This document shows positions 35,201-45,509 of a DNA stretch of 64,000 nt, in pieces (within the stretch, counting starts at the first letter, position 1; each line of letters begins with the position of its first letter). This DNA comes from Strongyloides papillosus. Its lineage: Eukaryota; Nematoda; Chromadorea; Rhabditida; Strongyloididae. A program made the translations under genes and the position numbers. The stretch is taken from NCBI GenBank assembly GCA_005656395.1, contig SRSI01000014.1:434001-498000 (forward strand), read 5' to 3'. The notes beneath the pieces are model-generated. The model was not told where the DNA came from. It did not search any database and saw only the letters and a program-made list of their open reading frames with translations.

Positions 35201-35847
35201 CTAGGTGTTTCAAATAAGTATATCATTTTTTTAATTTTTTATATTTCGTTCATTCTTAACTGATTTTAATAAAATTTTTTTAACCTGTAGTTGTAACTTT
35301 GAAGTTTTGTTTGTCATAAAAATATTTAAAAAAAACAACCGTTTTTAATTTCTAAATTTATCCAGAAAATAGTGTTTATTTAGAAAAATAAACATTTTTG
35401 ATATGATTTTCAAAATCATCTGATTTAACTCTAAAAGATTTCCTCTTTTGAGACCATGATAAATCACTGGTCTACAGTACAAACTGAAAATAAGAAAAAA
35501 TTCGAAAAAAACTTAGGTCTTTGAAGTGATAAATGATAAAAATGAAGTTTTGGAAAAAAACTTTTTCAAATTGTGAAAAAAGACTTAAATAATGCTCAAA
35601 CTAAGATGGATGCCACTTTAAGTTACTTTTTAAAATAGAAATTTAATAAAAACATAAAAATTAAAATTAAGTGTTTACCATCATTTTGCGTAATTCTTCA
35701 ATCAAAAAAATAAAAAATTGAAACATTTTTTTCATGTTAAAACTCCAAAGTCTTACTTAAAGACTAAAAAAATGTTCTTCTTAAATCGATTAAGAATGAA
35801 CGAAGTTACAAAAATTTAAAAAGAGCACACTTTTTTTAAACATCCTG
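35201..35847. mobile_element. TA-flanked MITE (GGTGTTTCAAATA family)
   Basis: A 647-bp element with TA at 35199-35200 and 35848-35849; ends CTAGGTGTTTCAAATAAGTA and the inverted CAGGATGTTTAAAAAAAGTG. Homologous, in inverted orientation, to 30872-31529. Its gene-proximal end is 119 bp from the ATG at 35966. Confidence 0.7.
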
Positions 35848-35877
35848 TATTTGCTGTTCTATGATACTTCAGAAATT

Positions 35878-35925
35878 AAATATTTATTTTCTAATAATTT
35901 TGTATGGTAATTTTTACTATTTAAG
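35878..35925 (+). promoter_or_regulatory. conserved core promoter of TTL-like gene
   Basis: TAAATATTTATTTTC, then TTGTATGGTAATTTTT, then TATTTAAG at 35918-35925, ending 41 nt before the ATG. The MITE ends 30 bp further upstream. Confidence 0.55.
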
Positions 35926-35965
35926 GAAATTTTACTTTCACAGTATTAAAATAAAATATCCAAAA

Positions 35966-36497
35966 ATGAGAGTTTTTATAACATTAATATTATTTCTAAT
36001 TATTTTAATATATGTTTTCGTTAAAATTTGTGCCCAGAAAGTCGACCTTCGTGTTAGCGCAACACCTGGATGTCCTGAAGGTAGATATATATTCCGTACA
36101 CAAAATGTTACTGCGAAACTAGGAATGAATGGCCGCAAAAAACCTAAAAATAAAACGATTATTCCATGTGGTTATCTATTTACTATTTCTGCAAATGTAA
36201 CAAATGCTAAATTAAAAAAAAATGGTAAAAAAATAAAGAAAATTATTTAATTTTATATTTTTAGAGGTTTATGCTAATTTTACTTATAGTAATTCTAAGA
36301 TAAATTTTACAAAACAAATTCCACGTGATTGTGAAGACAGCGACGATCATATACAACTCAATTTAGACGGAACATATCATTTTTTATGTTATCTTGGATA
36401 TCTCGATCCAAATCCAAAAAATAAATCTGAACATAGAAAACTTAACAGTGACGAAATTTTTAACTTTAAAAAAAACTGTAATTTTTGCAAGCATTAA
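35966..36497 (+). CDS. TTL-like small secreted protein (two exons)
   Basis: Predicted 163-residue secreted protein, function unknown. Exon 1 is 35966-36224 and exon 2 is 36265-36497, with a 40-nt phase-1 intron (GTAAAAAAAT ... TATTTTTAG). The start at 35966, not the in-frame upstream codons from 35861, fits the promoter spacing and places a signal peptide (MRVFITLILFLIILIYVF) at the N-terminus. The mature part begins with KVDLRVSATPGCPEG and has two N-x-T sites (NVTAK, NVTNA). Exon 2 shows the family pattern: VYANFTYSNSK, KQIPRDC and CYLGYL, then a Lys/Asn-rich tail with two Cys near the end. It is the inverted-duplicate partner of the gene at 30753, but the coding exons have diverged strongly. 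Confidence 0.65.
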
Positions 36498-36777
36498 TGA
36501 CAGTCACTATTAAAATAACATAGGTATTTTTTTTTTGTCACAAATAATGACAAATTTTTTTTTATAATAATATGCAAAATTTAATAAAATATTTTAAAAA
36601 TTTTCTGATATATAAGAAATTTGTTTGTCAACATATTAAGTTAGAAAAATAGAGACCTTGGTAATATTAAGAAAAAACATTAATAAATAGCCTTTTTAAA
36701 TATAAATGAATAATTTTTACAAACATAAATAAATTTTTTATCTTAAAGCTTATTTTATGAGTTAATCAGACATTGTA

Positions 36778-36880
36778 TGGAGACGGTAGATATTCGTTTG
36801 TCCATTATTAACTATATTTTTTTTTATAAAATATTTGGCTTGTCTATGGGTAACCATGGGTAAGATGATTTCCACCGTCT
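36778..36880. mobile_element. short hairpin element, copy 1
   Basis: About 100 bp, starting GGAGACGGTAGATATTCG and ending with its approximate inverse CCACCGTCTC, with TTTGTCCAT and CTTGTCTATGGG inside. Related copies lie at 38043 and 41968. Confidence 0.5.
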
Positions 36881-37040
36881 CTTTTTTAATTTAATTAAGA
36901 TAGGGTCGCTGCGGAGTACATATTCGTATGTGAAGTAAATCCAATAAAATAATCAAAAATAAGTTACATATAGTGGCAATCTCATCATAATTTTCTTTGA
37001 ATAATTATTTTATTCCTTAAAAAATCATTTTTTTCTCCTA

Positions 37041-37964
37041 CACAGAAAAAAAAAGACGCAGGTTTGCATAAAATGTCATTAATTTTTCTCATCTAATAAA
37101 ATTTGAATTTTTTTAATTTGCGACTAATTTTATCGCGATTATTTCGTTTATAAAAATTAAAACAATAATTAGAGAATTATTAAAATAAGTTTCTCTTTTT
37201 TAGTATATTATTTTTATTTTAGAGTATAAGTTGTTTTCTACAATCCATTTTAAAATACATGGTTAAAATTTAACTCTATGTAAAATTACAAAAACTTTTA
37301 TAAAAGACATTTTTAAAATATTTTTCAATAGTTTGAATTATTAACAAAATTGTATTCTATGAAATTTTCCCATTTGATACTCTAAATTTTTTTATAATGT
37401 CTTTTAAAAATCATCTTTAAAAATCAAACTTATGAAAAGTTATAAAATAATATAGATTTTTACTAATAATAAAAAAAATAACTTTTACATATTTTAATTT
37501 AAAATAAGAACGAATATCAAAATAATATCTTTATTAATGATACTTTGTGTGAGTAAATAATTATTGCTTTTTATTGTTATTTTTATAAAATTTTAAACTT
37601 TTTGCCGTTTGTAGATTATTTATAATAATGATCTTTATTAAAACATCAATAATTTTACACGAAATTGACTTTTAATAGCATATTTTATAAAATAAAGAAA
37701 CAAGTTAAGATCTAAATGAGCGTAATGTCATAAAAAATATCAAAATTAAAAAAATTCACATTAATTTAAAAGTCAAATATATATATCTTTGTAAAAAAAA
37801 CGGCAAAAAGTAAGCGACAACCTAATATTTTGCTTTGTATAAAAATTTTTGCTATCGCTTGATATTTTTTAAATTTGAATAATATTCAATTTTTTAAAAT
37901 AGTGGGACATTTTTTTCCATCGTAGATAGAATTGTCAAAATTTGTCCTTTTTATTTTTTGTGTC
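37041..37964. mobile_element. MITE family M1, complete copy
   Basis: A 924-bp element between TA at 37039-37040 and 37965-37966; ends CACAGAAAAAAAAAGACGC and TTTGTCCTTTTTATTTTTTG plus TGTC. The two arms carry TTGCGACTAATTTTATCGCG and AAGTAAGCGACAACC. Non-coding. Confidence 0.7.
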
Positions 37965-38042
37965 TAAAAAATCATTTTTTTTCTTGAGTGTATATTCTTT
38001 GATTTTTAAAATCATAAATTAATTTGATCATAAAATATTTTA

Positions 38043-38143
38043 AGACAGTAGGACATTTGCTTGTCCATTTTACATATACTTTTTTCCTTTTTTTTAAATG
38101 CCATTTCGCTTACTCATGGACAAGCGAATGTTCTCTCTCCCGA
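38043..38143. mobile_element. short hairpin element, copy 2
   Basis: GGACATTTGCTTGTCCATT, then a T-run, then CGCTTACTCATGGACAAGCG and TTCTCTCTCCCG. The arms GCTTGTCCAT/ATGGACAAGC could fold into a hairpin. It abuts the 5' flank of the TTL-like gene at 39192. Confidence 0.5.
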
Positions 38144-38147
38144 AACT

Positions 38148-39147
38148 AAAGATTTGAGTAAAAAAAATCCATAATTCAAAAATCATTTTTTGTTTAATTT
38201 ATTTAGTGTAATTGTCAAAAAAAAAATGGTTTTTTAAACTATGTCAACAATATAACCCTACTGATGTTTGTTAAATTATTTTTTCTCAATATTTGCATGT
38301 AGAGCAAATAATTGATCACTGAACAAAACCATTGAAAAATAATATCGGAGAGTATTTTTTTATTGTAAATTGATTTAAGTTGATCATTAATAAAATTTAA
38401 TAAGATATTACTGTATTAAAAATAGTGTTTATCTCTAAATCTTCATGTTTGATCATAATGAAAGAAAAATCAAATTATTATTAGTATCTTATATTACTAC
38501 TTTAAAAATAATTACAATTTTGACAATTTGTTACGTACATAATAGCGTTTTTAAAAGGTATAATGTCGGGCAAACAGTAAATCTTAATTTTAAATAATAA
38601 AATTTCTTCTGTATGAAAATTTGAAAAATTTATGGGCAAACATTACAAACTTTTGTGTAATATTAAATTAAATATAAATAATTCTTCAATCTTAATAAGA
38701 AAGAATGACAAAAAGATATCATATGATTCATTTGAAAAAAAATCCTCACCAATTACATCTTATTTATGTTTTATTTTATTATTTTAACCACTTTCTTATA
38801 CCGAATATTAATAATCATCACGCATTTTAAACTAATACTTGTATTTTAAAGTTTATTATTTTACTTATTTTAAATATTATGGTACGGGTAACCACAAGCA
38901 TTGTTTTAATAAACATTTTTTATATATCGCAATTGATCGTTTGTTCTTTTTTAATGTATGTTGATATCAGACGATATTTTATGAATTTACTCATCTACTA
39001 GAAATCTGATTATATGATGTTAAAATTTTTGCAATCTATATTAAAATTAATATTAGTATATAATTGTTTCATATTTATTATTCTTTGATTCTTAAAAATA
39101 TGAGTTTAAATATTTATTTTTTAATATTTTTAAATCATAATTATAAG
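38148..39147 (+). other. conserved 5' flank of TTL-like gene
   Basis: A collinear, diverged match to 47290-48320, 54950-55980 and the inverse of 60900-61930: AAAAATCATTTTTTGTTTAA, AACTATGTCAACAATAT, TCTCATACCGAGTATTA-type and TTGA(C/T)ATCAGAC blocks in order. No ORF. It ends in the core promoter with GTATTTAAAAG at 39147-39157. Confidence 0.6.
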
Positions 39148-39191
39148 TATTTAAAAGAAATTTTATTTCTATAATATCAAATTATTTTGTA

Positions 39192-39645
39192 ATAATTTTT
39201 TTAAAAATATTTGCAGCATTTACAATCATTTCAATATATAATATTAATTCTACTGAGTATTATTATAAATATTTTAATGTTGATGTTATTGGAAACACTA
39301 CGTGGAGCGATCCGAATATAAAATATGTCATTGCAGAATTAAAAAATAAAACAACTTTAGAAGTTTATACAAATTGTACAGTAAAAAGAAAAAATGATTC
39401 ATTTCTTCTTCATAAATTTTTTAATGGAAATTTTCCAAAAGGTAAATAAATATATAAAAAAATAAATAATTATTTATTTATAAGTTTTTCTTGTTACCGT
39501 CAATTATACTATAAATGATAATAATAAGTCGAAGGAATATAAAATTCCAGAGGAATGTTTGGATAAAAGTAGTTGTGAAGAAAACAGTAGATATGAAGAT
39601 AAAACTGATTGTACCTGTCATCTTGGAAATATTATTTTAAATTAA
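39192..39645 (+). pseudogene. TTL-like gene lacking an ATG
   Basis: Exon 1 (39192-39441) and exon 2 (39485-39645) keep the family structure, with a 43-nt phase-1 intron and frame open to TAA 39643-39645 (136 codons). The codon that aligns with the ATG of the paralogues is ATA, in a stretch ATAATTTTTTTAAAA where they have ATGTTTTTAAAG. Otherwise all looks functional: hydrophobic start, FNVDVIGNTTWSDP, exon 2 with VTVNYTINDNNK, YKIPEEC and CHLGNI. Either a young pseudogene killed at the start codon, or a gene using a non-AUG or unseen upstream start. The promoter-like block is also weaker (no GCATGGCAATTTT). Confidence 0.6.
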
Positions 39646-40009
39646 ACTAAAAAAAACAAATTATAAAAAAAAATATTTTAACAATATTTTTTTATCAAGA
39701 AATTAGTAATTACAAAAAACTGAAATTTTCCCATTTTTTTAGGTTTATGGATTTTTTATTTGTATTATTACAATAGCAACAAATCATCTTGACTAATTCA
39801 CCATTTTTAATTATTAATAATCTGACAATTTATATATGATTAAGTATAATTAAAAAATCATTTTATGTTAATAAATTACTTACAAAAACAAGGTTTTTTT
39901 AATTTTAAATAAAAAAATATATAAATTCTGGCAGATATGCTAGATATCAAAATGCAAATCTTTCAAAAAAGAGACTTAAAAAAGATGTAGAGAATATATT
40001 CAGTTTATA

Positions 40010-40500
40010 CACACATAAAAAAGACAAATTTTGACAATTCTATGTATAATGAAAAAAAATGTTCCACTATTTTAAAAAATTGAATATTATTGGAATTTAA
40101 AAAATATCAAGCGATAGCAAAAATTTTTAAACAACGCAAAATATTAAGTTTTCGCTTATTTTTTGCCGTTTTTCTATAAAGATATATATGTTTGACTTTT
40201 AAATTAATGTAACTTTTTTTAATTTTAATATTTTTTATGACATTATGCTCATTTAGATCTTAACTTGTTTTTTTATTTTATAAAATATGATATTAAAAGT
40301 CAATTCCGTGTAAAATTATTGATGTTTTAATAAAGATCATTATTCTAAACAGTCCACTAACAACAAAAAATTTGAAAATTTCATAAAAATAATAATGAAA
40401 AGCAATAATTATTTACTCAAACAAAGTATTAGTAATAAAAATATTATTTTAATATTCGTTCTTATTTTAAATTAAAATGTGTAAAAGTTATTTTTTTTTC
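40010..40500. mobile_element. M1 element, left half only
   Basis: Starts CACACATAAAAAAGACAAAT after TA and matches the right arm of 37041 in inverse (GATAGCAAAAATTTTTAAAC, GCTTATTTTTTGCCG), running to about 40500 without its other end. The mariner begins 60 bp later. Confidence 0.6.
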
Positions 40501-40559
40501 TATAAACAGGGATTACTATCTAGAAAGCGTATGCAAGCCTTATTTTTGGATTATTTATA

Positions 40560-41853
40560 TTAGGTTGTTCAATTGAAAATGTCGCTTTTTAGATCATCAA
40601 ATTTTAAATGATTACAACTTTTTTATACGTTCACGTATCGCTACAAAATATATATCATCTTGTAGAGCAAATTGGGGACCATTATTGTCATTTTTTTGCA
40701 TTTTGTTCGCAATTAATAAAAAGTTGCTATTACTCTAAAAAGAAGTTATGTCAAAAATGGATTTTCAACCAATCTACTTGTACGAGTTCAAACTTGGCAA
40801 AGCAGAAGTCAAAACTTAAAGGAAAATTAATAATTCACTTGGCCAAGGATCTACTTACAAACGAATTATACAATGTTAGTTCCAGAAATTCCGCAATGGA
40901 AATATAAGTCTTCAAAGAAAGAAGAGTTTTCGTGGAGTAAGTGTTATTGAGAACGAAAAATTAAAAAGAATGGTAGAGTATAATCCAAGAATAACTGTTC
41001 GGGATCTCGCAAAAGAATTGGATGTCAGTGTTGTAACTATATCCAATCACTTAAAATACATAAATGTGAAGAAAAAATGGATTCAATCAAACCCCCCTTG
41101 ATTTAACTTCCGATCAATGTTTAAGGAGATTGAAAATTTGTTCTTCTTTGATTCTTAGAAACAAGAATAATCTATTTTTTAGTAGAATTGTAACGTGCGA
41201 TGAAAAATTGATCATGTTTGACAACCGTAGAAGGTCATCGCAATGGATGGGCAAAAATGAGAACCCTAAAAACTTCCCGAAACTCAGGTATTCAAATAAG
41301 AAGGTAATCCTAATTATTTGGTGAAATTGTGATGGAATCATCAATCATATGTATCTAAATCTTAGAGAAACTATGACTGCAGACAGATACTGTAAGGGAG
41401 AAGAAGAAATGCGCAAAAAATTATCTGTTCTGAAGCCTGCATTGGTCAACAAAAGAAGCCCAATATTACTTCATGATAATGCTAAACCTCACGCTTCAAA
41501 AACGACGATGCAGAGGCTTAAAGAATTGGAATATGAAACTCTGCCACATCCTCCTTATTCATCGGACTTGTCTCCAACAGATTATCATTTATTTAAGAAA
41601 TTAGAGCTTCATTTGTGGCAGAAGAATATTACTAAATCTGATGATCTGATGACCTAAAAAATGACGTCTTAGAGTTTTTGGATTCTAGAGACCGGAGTTT
41701 TTTTTCAAATGTCATAAATAAACTTGTATCACGTTGGCAACAATGTGCTGATTCCAACGGTACTTATTTCAAATAAAAATATTTTTTTTTGGCTGAGTTA
41801 TAACATTTTAAAATTGAATGTCAAAAAGCGACATTTTCAATTGAAAAACCTAA
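40560..41853 (+). mobile_element. mariner transposon, inactive
   Basis: A 1,294-bp element, the usual mariner size, flanked by TA (40558-40559 and 41854-41855). The terminal inverted repeat TTAGGTTGTTCAATTGAAAA is matched by the complement of TTTTCAATTGAAAAACCTAA. It encodes a broken D,D34D transposase. The TIR sequence differs from the second mariner at 44133, so these are two families. Confidence 0.85.
40933..41780 (+). pseudogene. mariner transposase, D34D type, broken
   Basis: Helix-turn-helix part: PRITVRDLAKELDVSVVTIS near 40998-41057. A stop follows at about 41101 and further stops and frame changes near 41322 and 41655. Catalytic residues are recognisable: first Asp in IVTCDEKL, second in ILLHDNAKPH, third in SSDLSPTDYHLF, with 34 residues between the second and third, as in canonical mariners. 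A live protein would cut and paste the element at TA sites. The 99-codon ORF at 40608 at its left end was not recognised as transposase. Confidence 0.8.
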
Positions 41854-41967
41854 TATAAATCGTATTGGTCTAAAAAACATATTTAGGTTTTTTGTGTACA
41901 TTTTTCGAAAAAATCATAAAAAATGGGTAGTTATAATAGAAAACTATATTAATATAAAATAGAAAAA

Positions 41968-42060
41968 ATGCTTCTTTGCTTGTCCATATTTTGTATACTA
42001 TAAAAAAAAACCATTTTGCTTGCCCATTGACAAGCGAATGTCAACTCTCCCGTAAAAATG
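41968..42060. mobile_element. short hairpin element, copy 3
   Basis: CTTTGCTTGTCCATATTTTG, then a spacer, then GCTTGCCCATTGACAAGCG and CAACTCTCCCG. Same arms as 38043-38143. Confidence 0.5.
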
Positions 42061-42492
42061 ATATTTTATGGAACTTTTTAAGGAATGCCTTTTTTTGATA
42101 AATTGATTGTTTGGAAATATGTGTTTATATTTTAAATCTCTAACATTACTACTGTGATTATTTTATTATAAAATTGAAAAAATAAAAATAGTTTTTGTGT
42201 ACATAAATGTTTATTAAAAAAAACAGGAAAAAATGACGTTAGCAAAAAATCTCTACAATTTTTTTTGTACTTGAAATTTATGAACGACCTTGAAAAACGT
42301 TTTAGTAGAAAAGAGAAACTACCAAATGCGCACGATATTATAAAAATAGACTAAAGATAGAAAAGTTATTAAACATTTTATGCAACTGCGATTTATATTT
42401 CAGTCCACATTGTAGAAAATAAAAACCTTAAAACCCATAAGAAATAATGAAATCGCAGTTTTTTGTAATTATTTGTTTTATTCTGATAATTT

Positions 42493-42973
42493 TCAATTTT
42501 TAATTTCATCTAGAGTAATATTTCCTAGATTACACGCATATTCCTCTATATCCAAGCGTATTGGTTTTTGATAATCAAAACTGTCTTTGTTCGTACAATT
42601 ATCTGGAATTTTTTCTACCAAAGATTTTGGTTCACCTTTATTATTATAAGTGATGTTAACAAAAAAATCACCTAAACAAACATATTATTTTTCTATATAT
42701 TTATTTACCTATATCATCATAATTACTACCTCCTGCATATAAATAAAGAAAGAATTCTTGATTTTTAGTTACATTTTTAACATAACTTTTTTCTGGATGC
42801 TTTGTATTATTTAATGCTGCTTTGACAGAATTTATACCTTCATCAATCCATGTAACATTTCCAAAAGCACTAATATACAAACCTTGTGGAATAATAATTG
42901 TCCGATAAGTATAAGACATTGAAATTCTATATATTAAAATGATAAAAAATGTCGTGAATATCTTTAAAAACAT
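42493..42973 (-). CDS. TTL-like small secreted protein (two exons)
   Basis: Predicted 147-residue secreted protein. Exon 1 is 42973-42709 and exon 2 is 42671-42493, with a 37-nt phase-1 intron. Signal peptide MFLKIFTTFFIILIYRISMS, then YTYRTIIIPQG and a domain with two N-x-T sites (NVTWI, NNTKH). Exon 2 has FFVNITYNN, EKIPDNC and CNLGNI. It is the most diverged of the four cassette genes: for example WIDEG against WNDEN, an added Asp before the splice site, and LDIEEYA against LQDIKEYA. The ATG is 39 nt after the promoter box. Family and secretion are inferred; function unknown. Confidence 0.7.
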
Positions 42974-43011
42974 TATTATGAAATATTTTGATTTGATAAA
43001 AATAAAATTCT

Positions 43012-43060
43012 CTTAAATACTGAAAATTATCATACAAAATGTTTAAAAGTAAATATTTAA
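43012..43060 (-). promoter_or_regulatory. conserved core promoter of TTL-like gene
   Basis: On the minus strand TAAATATTTACTTTTAAAC, then TTGTATGATAATTTTC, then TATTTAAG (43019-43012), ending 39 nt before the ATG. Confidence 0.5.
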
Positions 43061-43655
43061 TGCTATATTTTTAGAATCAAAGAATAATAAATATAATTAC
43101 GATCATATAATAATATTATTTTTACTGCAGATTACAAAGATTTTAACACCATAAAATCAGATTTGAAGTAGATGAGTAAATTTATAAAATTTTGTCTGAT
43201 GTCAACGTACATTAAAAAAGGCAAATAATCAAGTACGATATATAAAACAAATGTGTATTAAAATAATACTTGTGTTCACTAGTAGAATAACAACATTTAA
43301 AAAAAACGATAAAATATAAACATCTAAGTATTAATTTAATATGTATGATAAATATAATACTCGGTATGAGAAAGTGATTTAAATAATGAAATAAAACATA
43401 AATGAGATCTAATTAGTGAGAATTTTACTTGTTTACAAATAGTCTGTATCTAAATTTTTATGCAATTTTTTCTTGTTAAGATTGAAGATTGATTTTTAAA
43501 CTAATCAGAGGACGGCTTGATTATGTTTTATATTTGATTTAATATTACTCAAAACTTTTTAAAGTCTATCATAAATGCTATCAAATTTTAATATTCAAAA
43601 TCAAGATGTAAATTTTATCCGGCATTTTATGTTTTAAAATTTAATTTTGTGCATA

Positions 43656-45470
43656 CACACAAAAAAAATGGGACACACATTTGTGTAAAATGTAATAAAT
43701 TTGTCCCACCTAATAAAATTTGAATTTTTTTGATTTGCGATAATTTTAACGCAATTATTTTGTACAAAAAATTAAGACAATAATTAAAATTAGTTTTTAT
43801 TTTAAAACTTAAGTTATTTTTTACGATACATTTTAAAATACAATATTAGATTTTAACTTATTATAAGATTAAAAAATGCTTTTATAACGAGTATTTATCG
43901 ATATATGATAGTATTTTTAAGATATTCTTCAATTGTTTGAATAACTATAAATAAGATTTTTAAAAAAAGTTATATTCATCTGATGATTCAACTTTTTTAT
44001 ACTGTTTTTCAAGATCGTCTTTAAAAGTCAAACTGATTAAAAGTTTTAAAACATTATATGTTTTGTTCATAGTAAAAAAAATTTTTAAATATTTTAATTT
44101 AAATAAGAAAAATAGCAAGTACTAAGATAATATTAGGTTGTCGCAAAAGTTCTGTCGTATTTTTTACGAAATTTTTAAATGATTATAATTTTAATAAGAA
44201 ATATGTCGAATTTACAATATATTATCGAATATAATCTACAACTAGTCTCCATTAAGTAGCCACTTTATCGATTCCAGATGTGAAGAATTTCCCATCCTTT
44301 TTGAAGAAAGTTTCAAAAAAACCAACATTTGCCTTGCCAACTTTACTAAAGTATCAACTATCCTAGAAGCTATTTAGAGATAAGAGTAAGTAGTGATTAG
44401 TTAGAAAAACATCTGGAGAATATGTTGTGTGCAAGAGAAATTCATAGCTTCTCTCATCAAAATTTTTTTGAGTCTTCAATGTCACATGCCGTCATATTGA
44501 AGAACAACATTTTTGTAATTTTTCGAATTTCTTAATTTTTCTAGAATTTTTTTGTCTAATTTTTATAGAATTCTATAATAGAGATCATTAAAAGTAGTTT
44601 GGAATTGATAGAATTAAAAAAAATCTTCATTGGAAGCTGAAGCCATACAAATGCATGCTTCATCTTCAAGATTCATTTCTTTGTCTTGAAACTTTGAGAA
44701 TGAACTTTACATAGTTCCAACATTTACTATATTTCTCCCTAATACTACACAAAAATTTGTGGAAGGATCAGTTGTCATTTGTCTTAGTTGAAGCTTTTAG
44801 AAAATACAGTGTCAAAAATGACTTCTGACCACATCCATGTTTAGCAAAAGAAAATGTAGCATAGACGGTGTAACAAATTGTGATTATACGAATTTTAAAG
44901 TTAAGAAGTGGTACTATCTAATTATTAAAATAGCTTAATTTTTATCAATTGTAATCATTTTTTTTGATGATTAAAAATGACCATAAAAAATACGACAGAA
45001 CTTTTGCGACAACCTAATATTTTCAATAAACATTACTTTGTATGGTTAGATAATTATCACTCTTTCTTATTGTTGTTGTTAAATTTCTAAATTTTTCAAT
45101 TTACTGGTGTTAACGGGTTGTTTAAAAGAATGATTTTTGTTAAAATGTTAACAACTTTACACGAAATTGACTTCTGATAACTCACTTCATAATATATTAT
45201 AAAAACGAATTAGATTCTAAAATAGGTGTAATATTTTTAAAATTTCTAAGATTAAATAAATGTTTCATTACTTCAAAATATTAAAAGTATATATTTTTGT
45301 AAAAAAAGGACCAAATTTATGCGAAAATCTAACATTTTGCATCATTTAAAACATTTTTGTTGTCGCCTGATATTTTTAAAATTTGAATAAATTTTGACAT
45401 TTCAAAGTGGTGGGACATTTTATTGCATTTTATGTAATAATGTCAAAATTTGTCCCATTTTTTTTGTGTG
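43656..45470. mobile_element. MITE family M1 with a mariner nested inside
   Basis: Ends CACACAAAAAAAATGGGAC and its exact inverse GTCCCATTTTTTTTGTGTG, flanked by TA (43654-43655 and 45471-45472). Removing the nested 885-bp mariner leaves about 930 bp, the normal M1 size. Cassette C has the uninterrupted target (single TA at 63750-63751), proving insertion here after the A/C duplication. Confidence 0.85.
44133..45017 (-). mobile_element. mariner remnant, internally deleted
   Basis: An 885-bp element with near-perfect inverted ends TTAGGTTGTCGCAAAAGTTC, flanked by TA (44131-44132 and 45018-45019). On the minus strand FFKKDGKFFTSGIDKVAT resembles the C-terminal end of mariner transposases. The DNA-binding and most of the catalytic part are missing, so it is non-autonomous. 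Confidence 0.75.
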
Positions 45471-45509
45471 TAGAAAATTATCAAAATTGTAACTATTTTT
45501 AAAGCACTA

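Noticed and set aside
35861..35965. N-terminal extension of the 35966 gene
   Set aside because: It covers the promoter block; the conserved ATG and signal peptide start at 35966.
40608..40907. 99-codon ORF at the left of the mariner
   Set aside because: It shows no helix-turn-helix or other transposase motif and covers the terminal repeat region; probably a frameshifted remnant.
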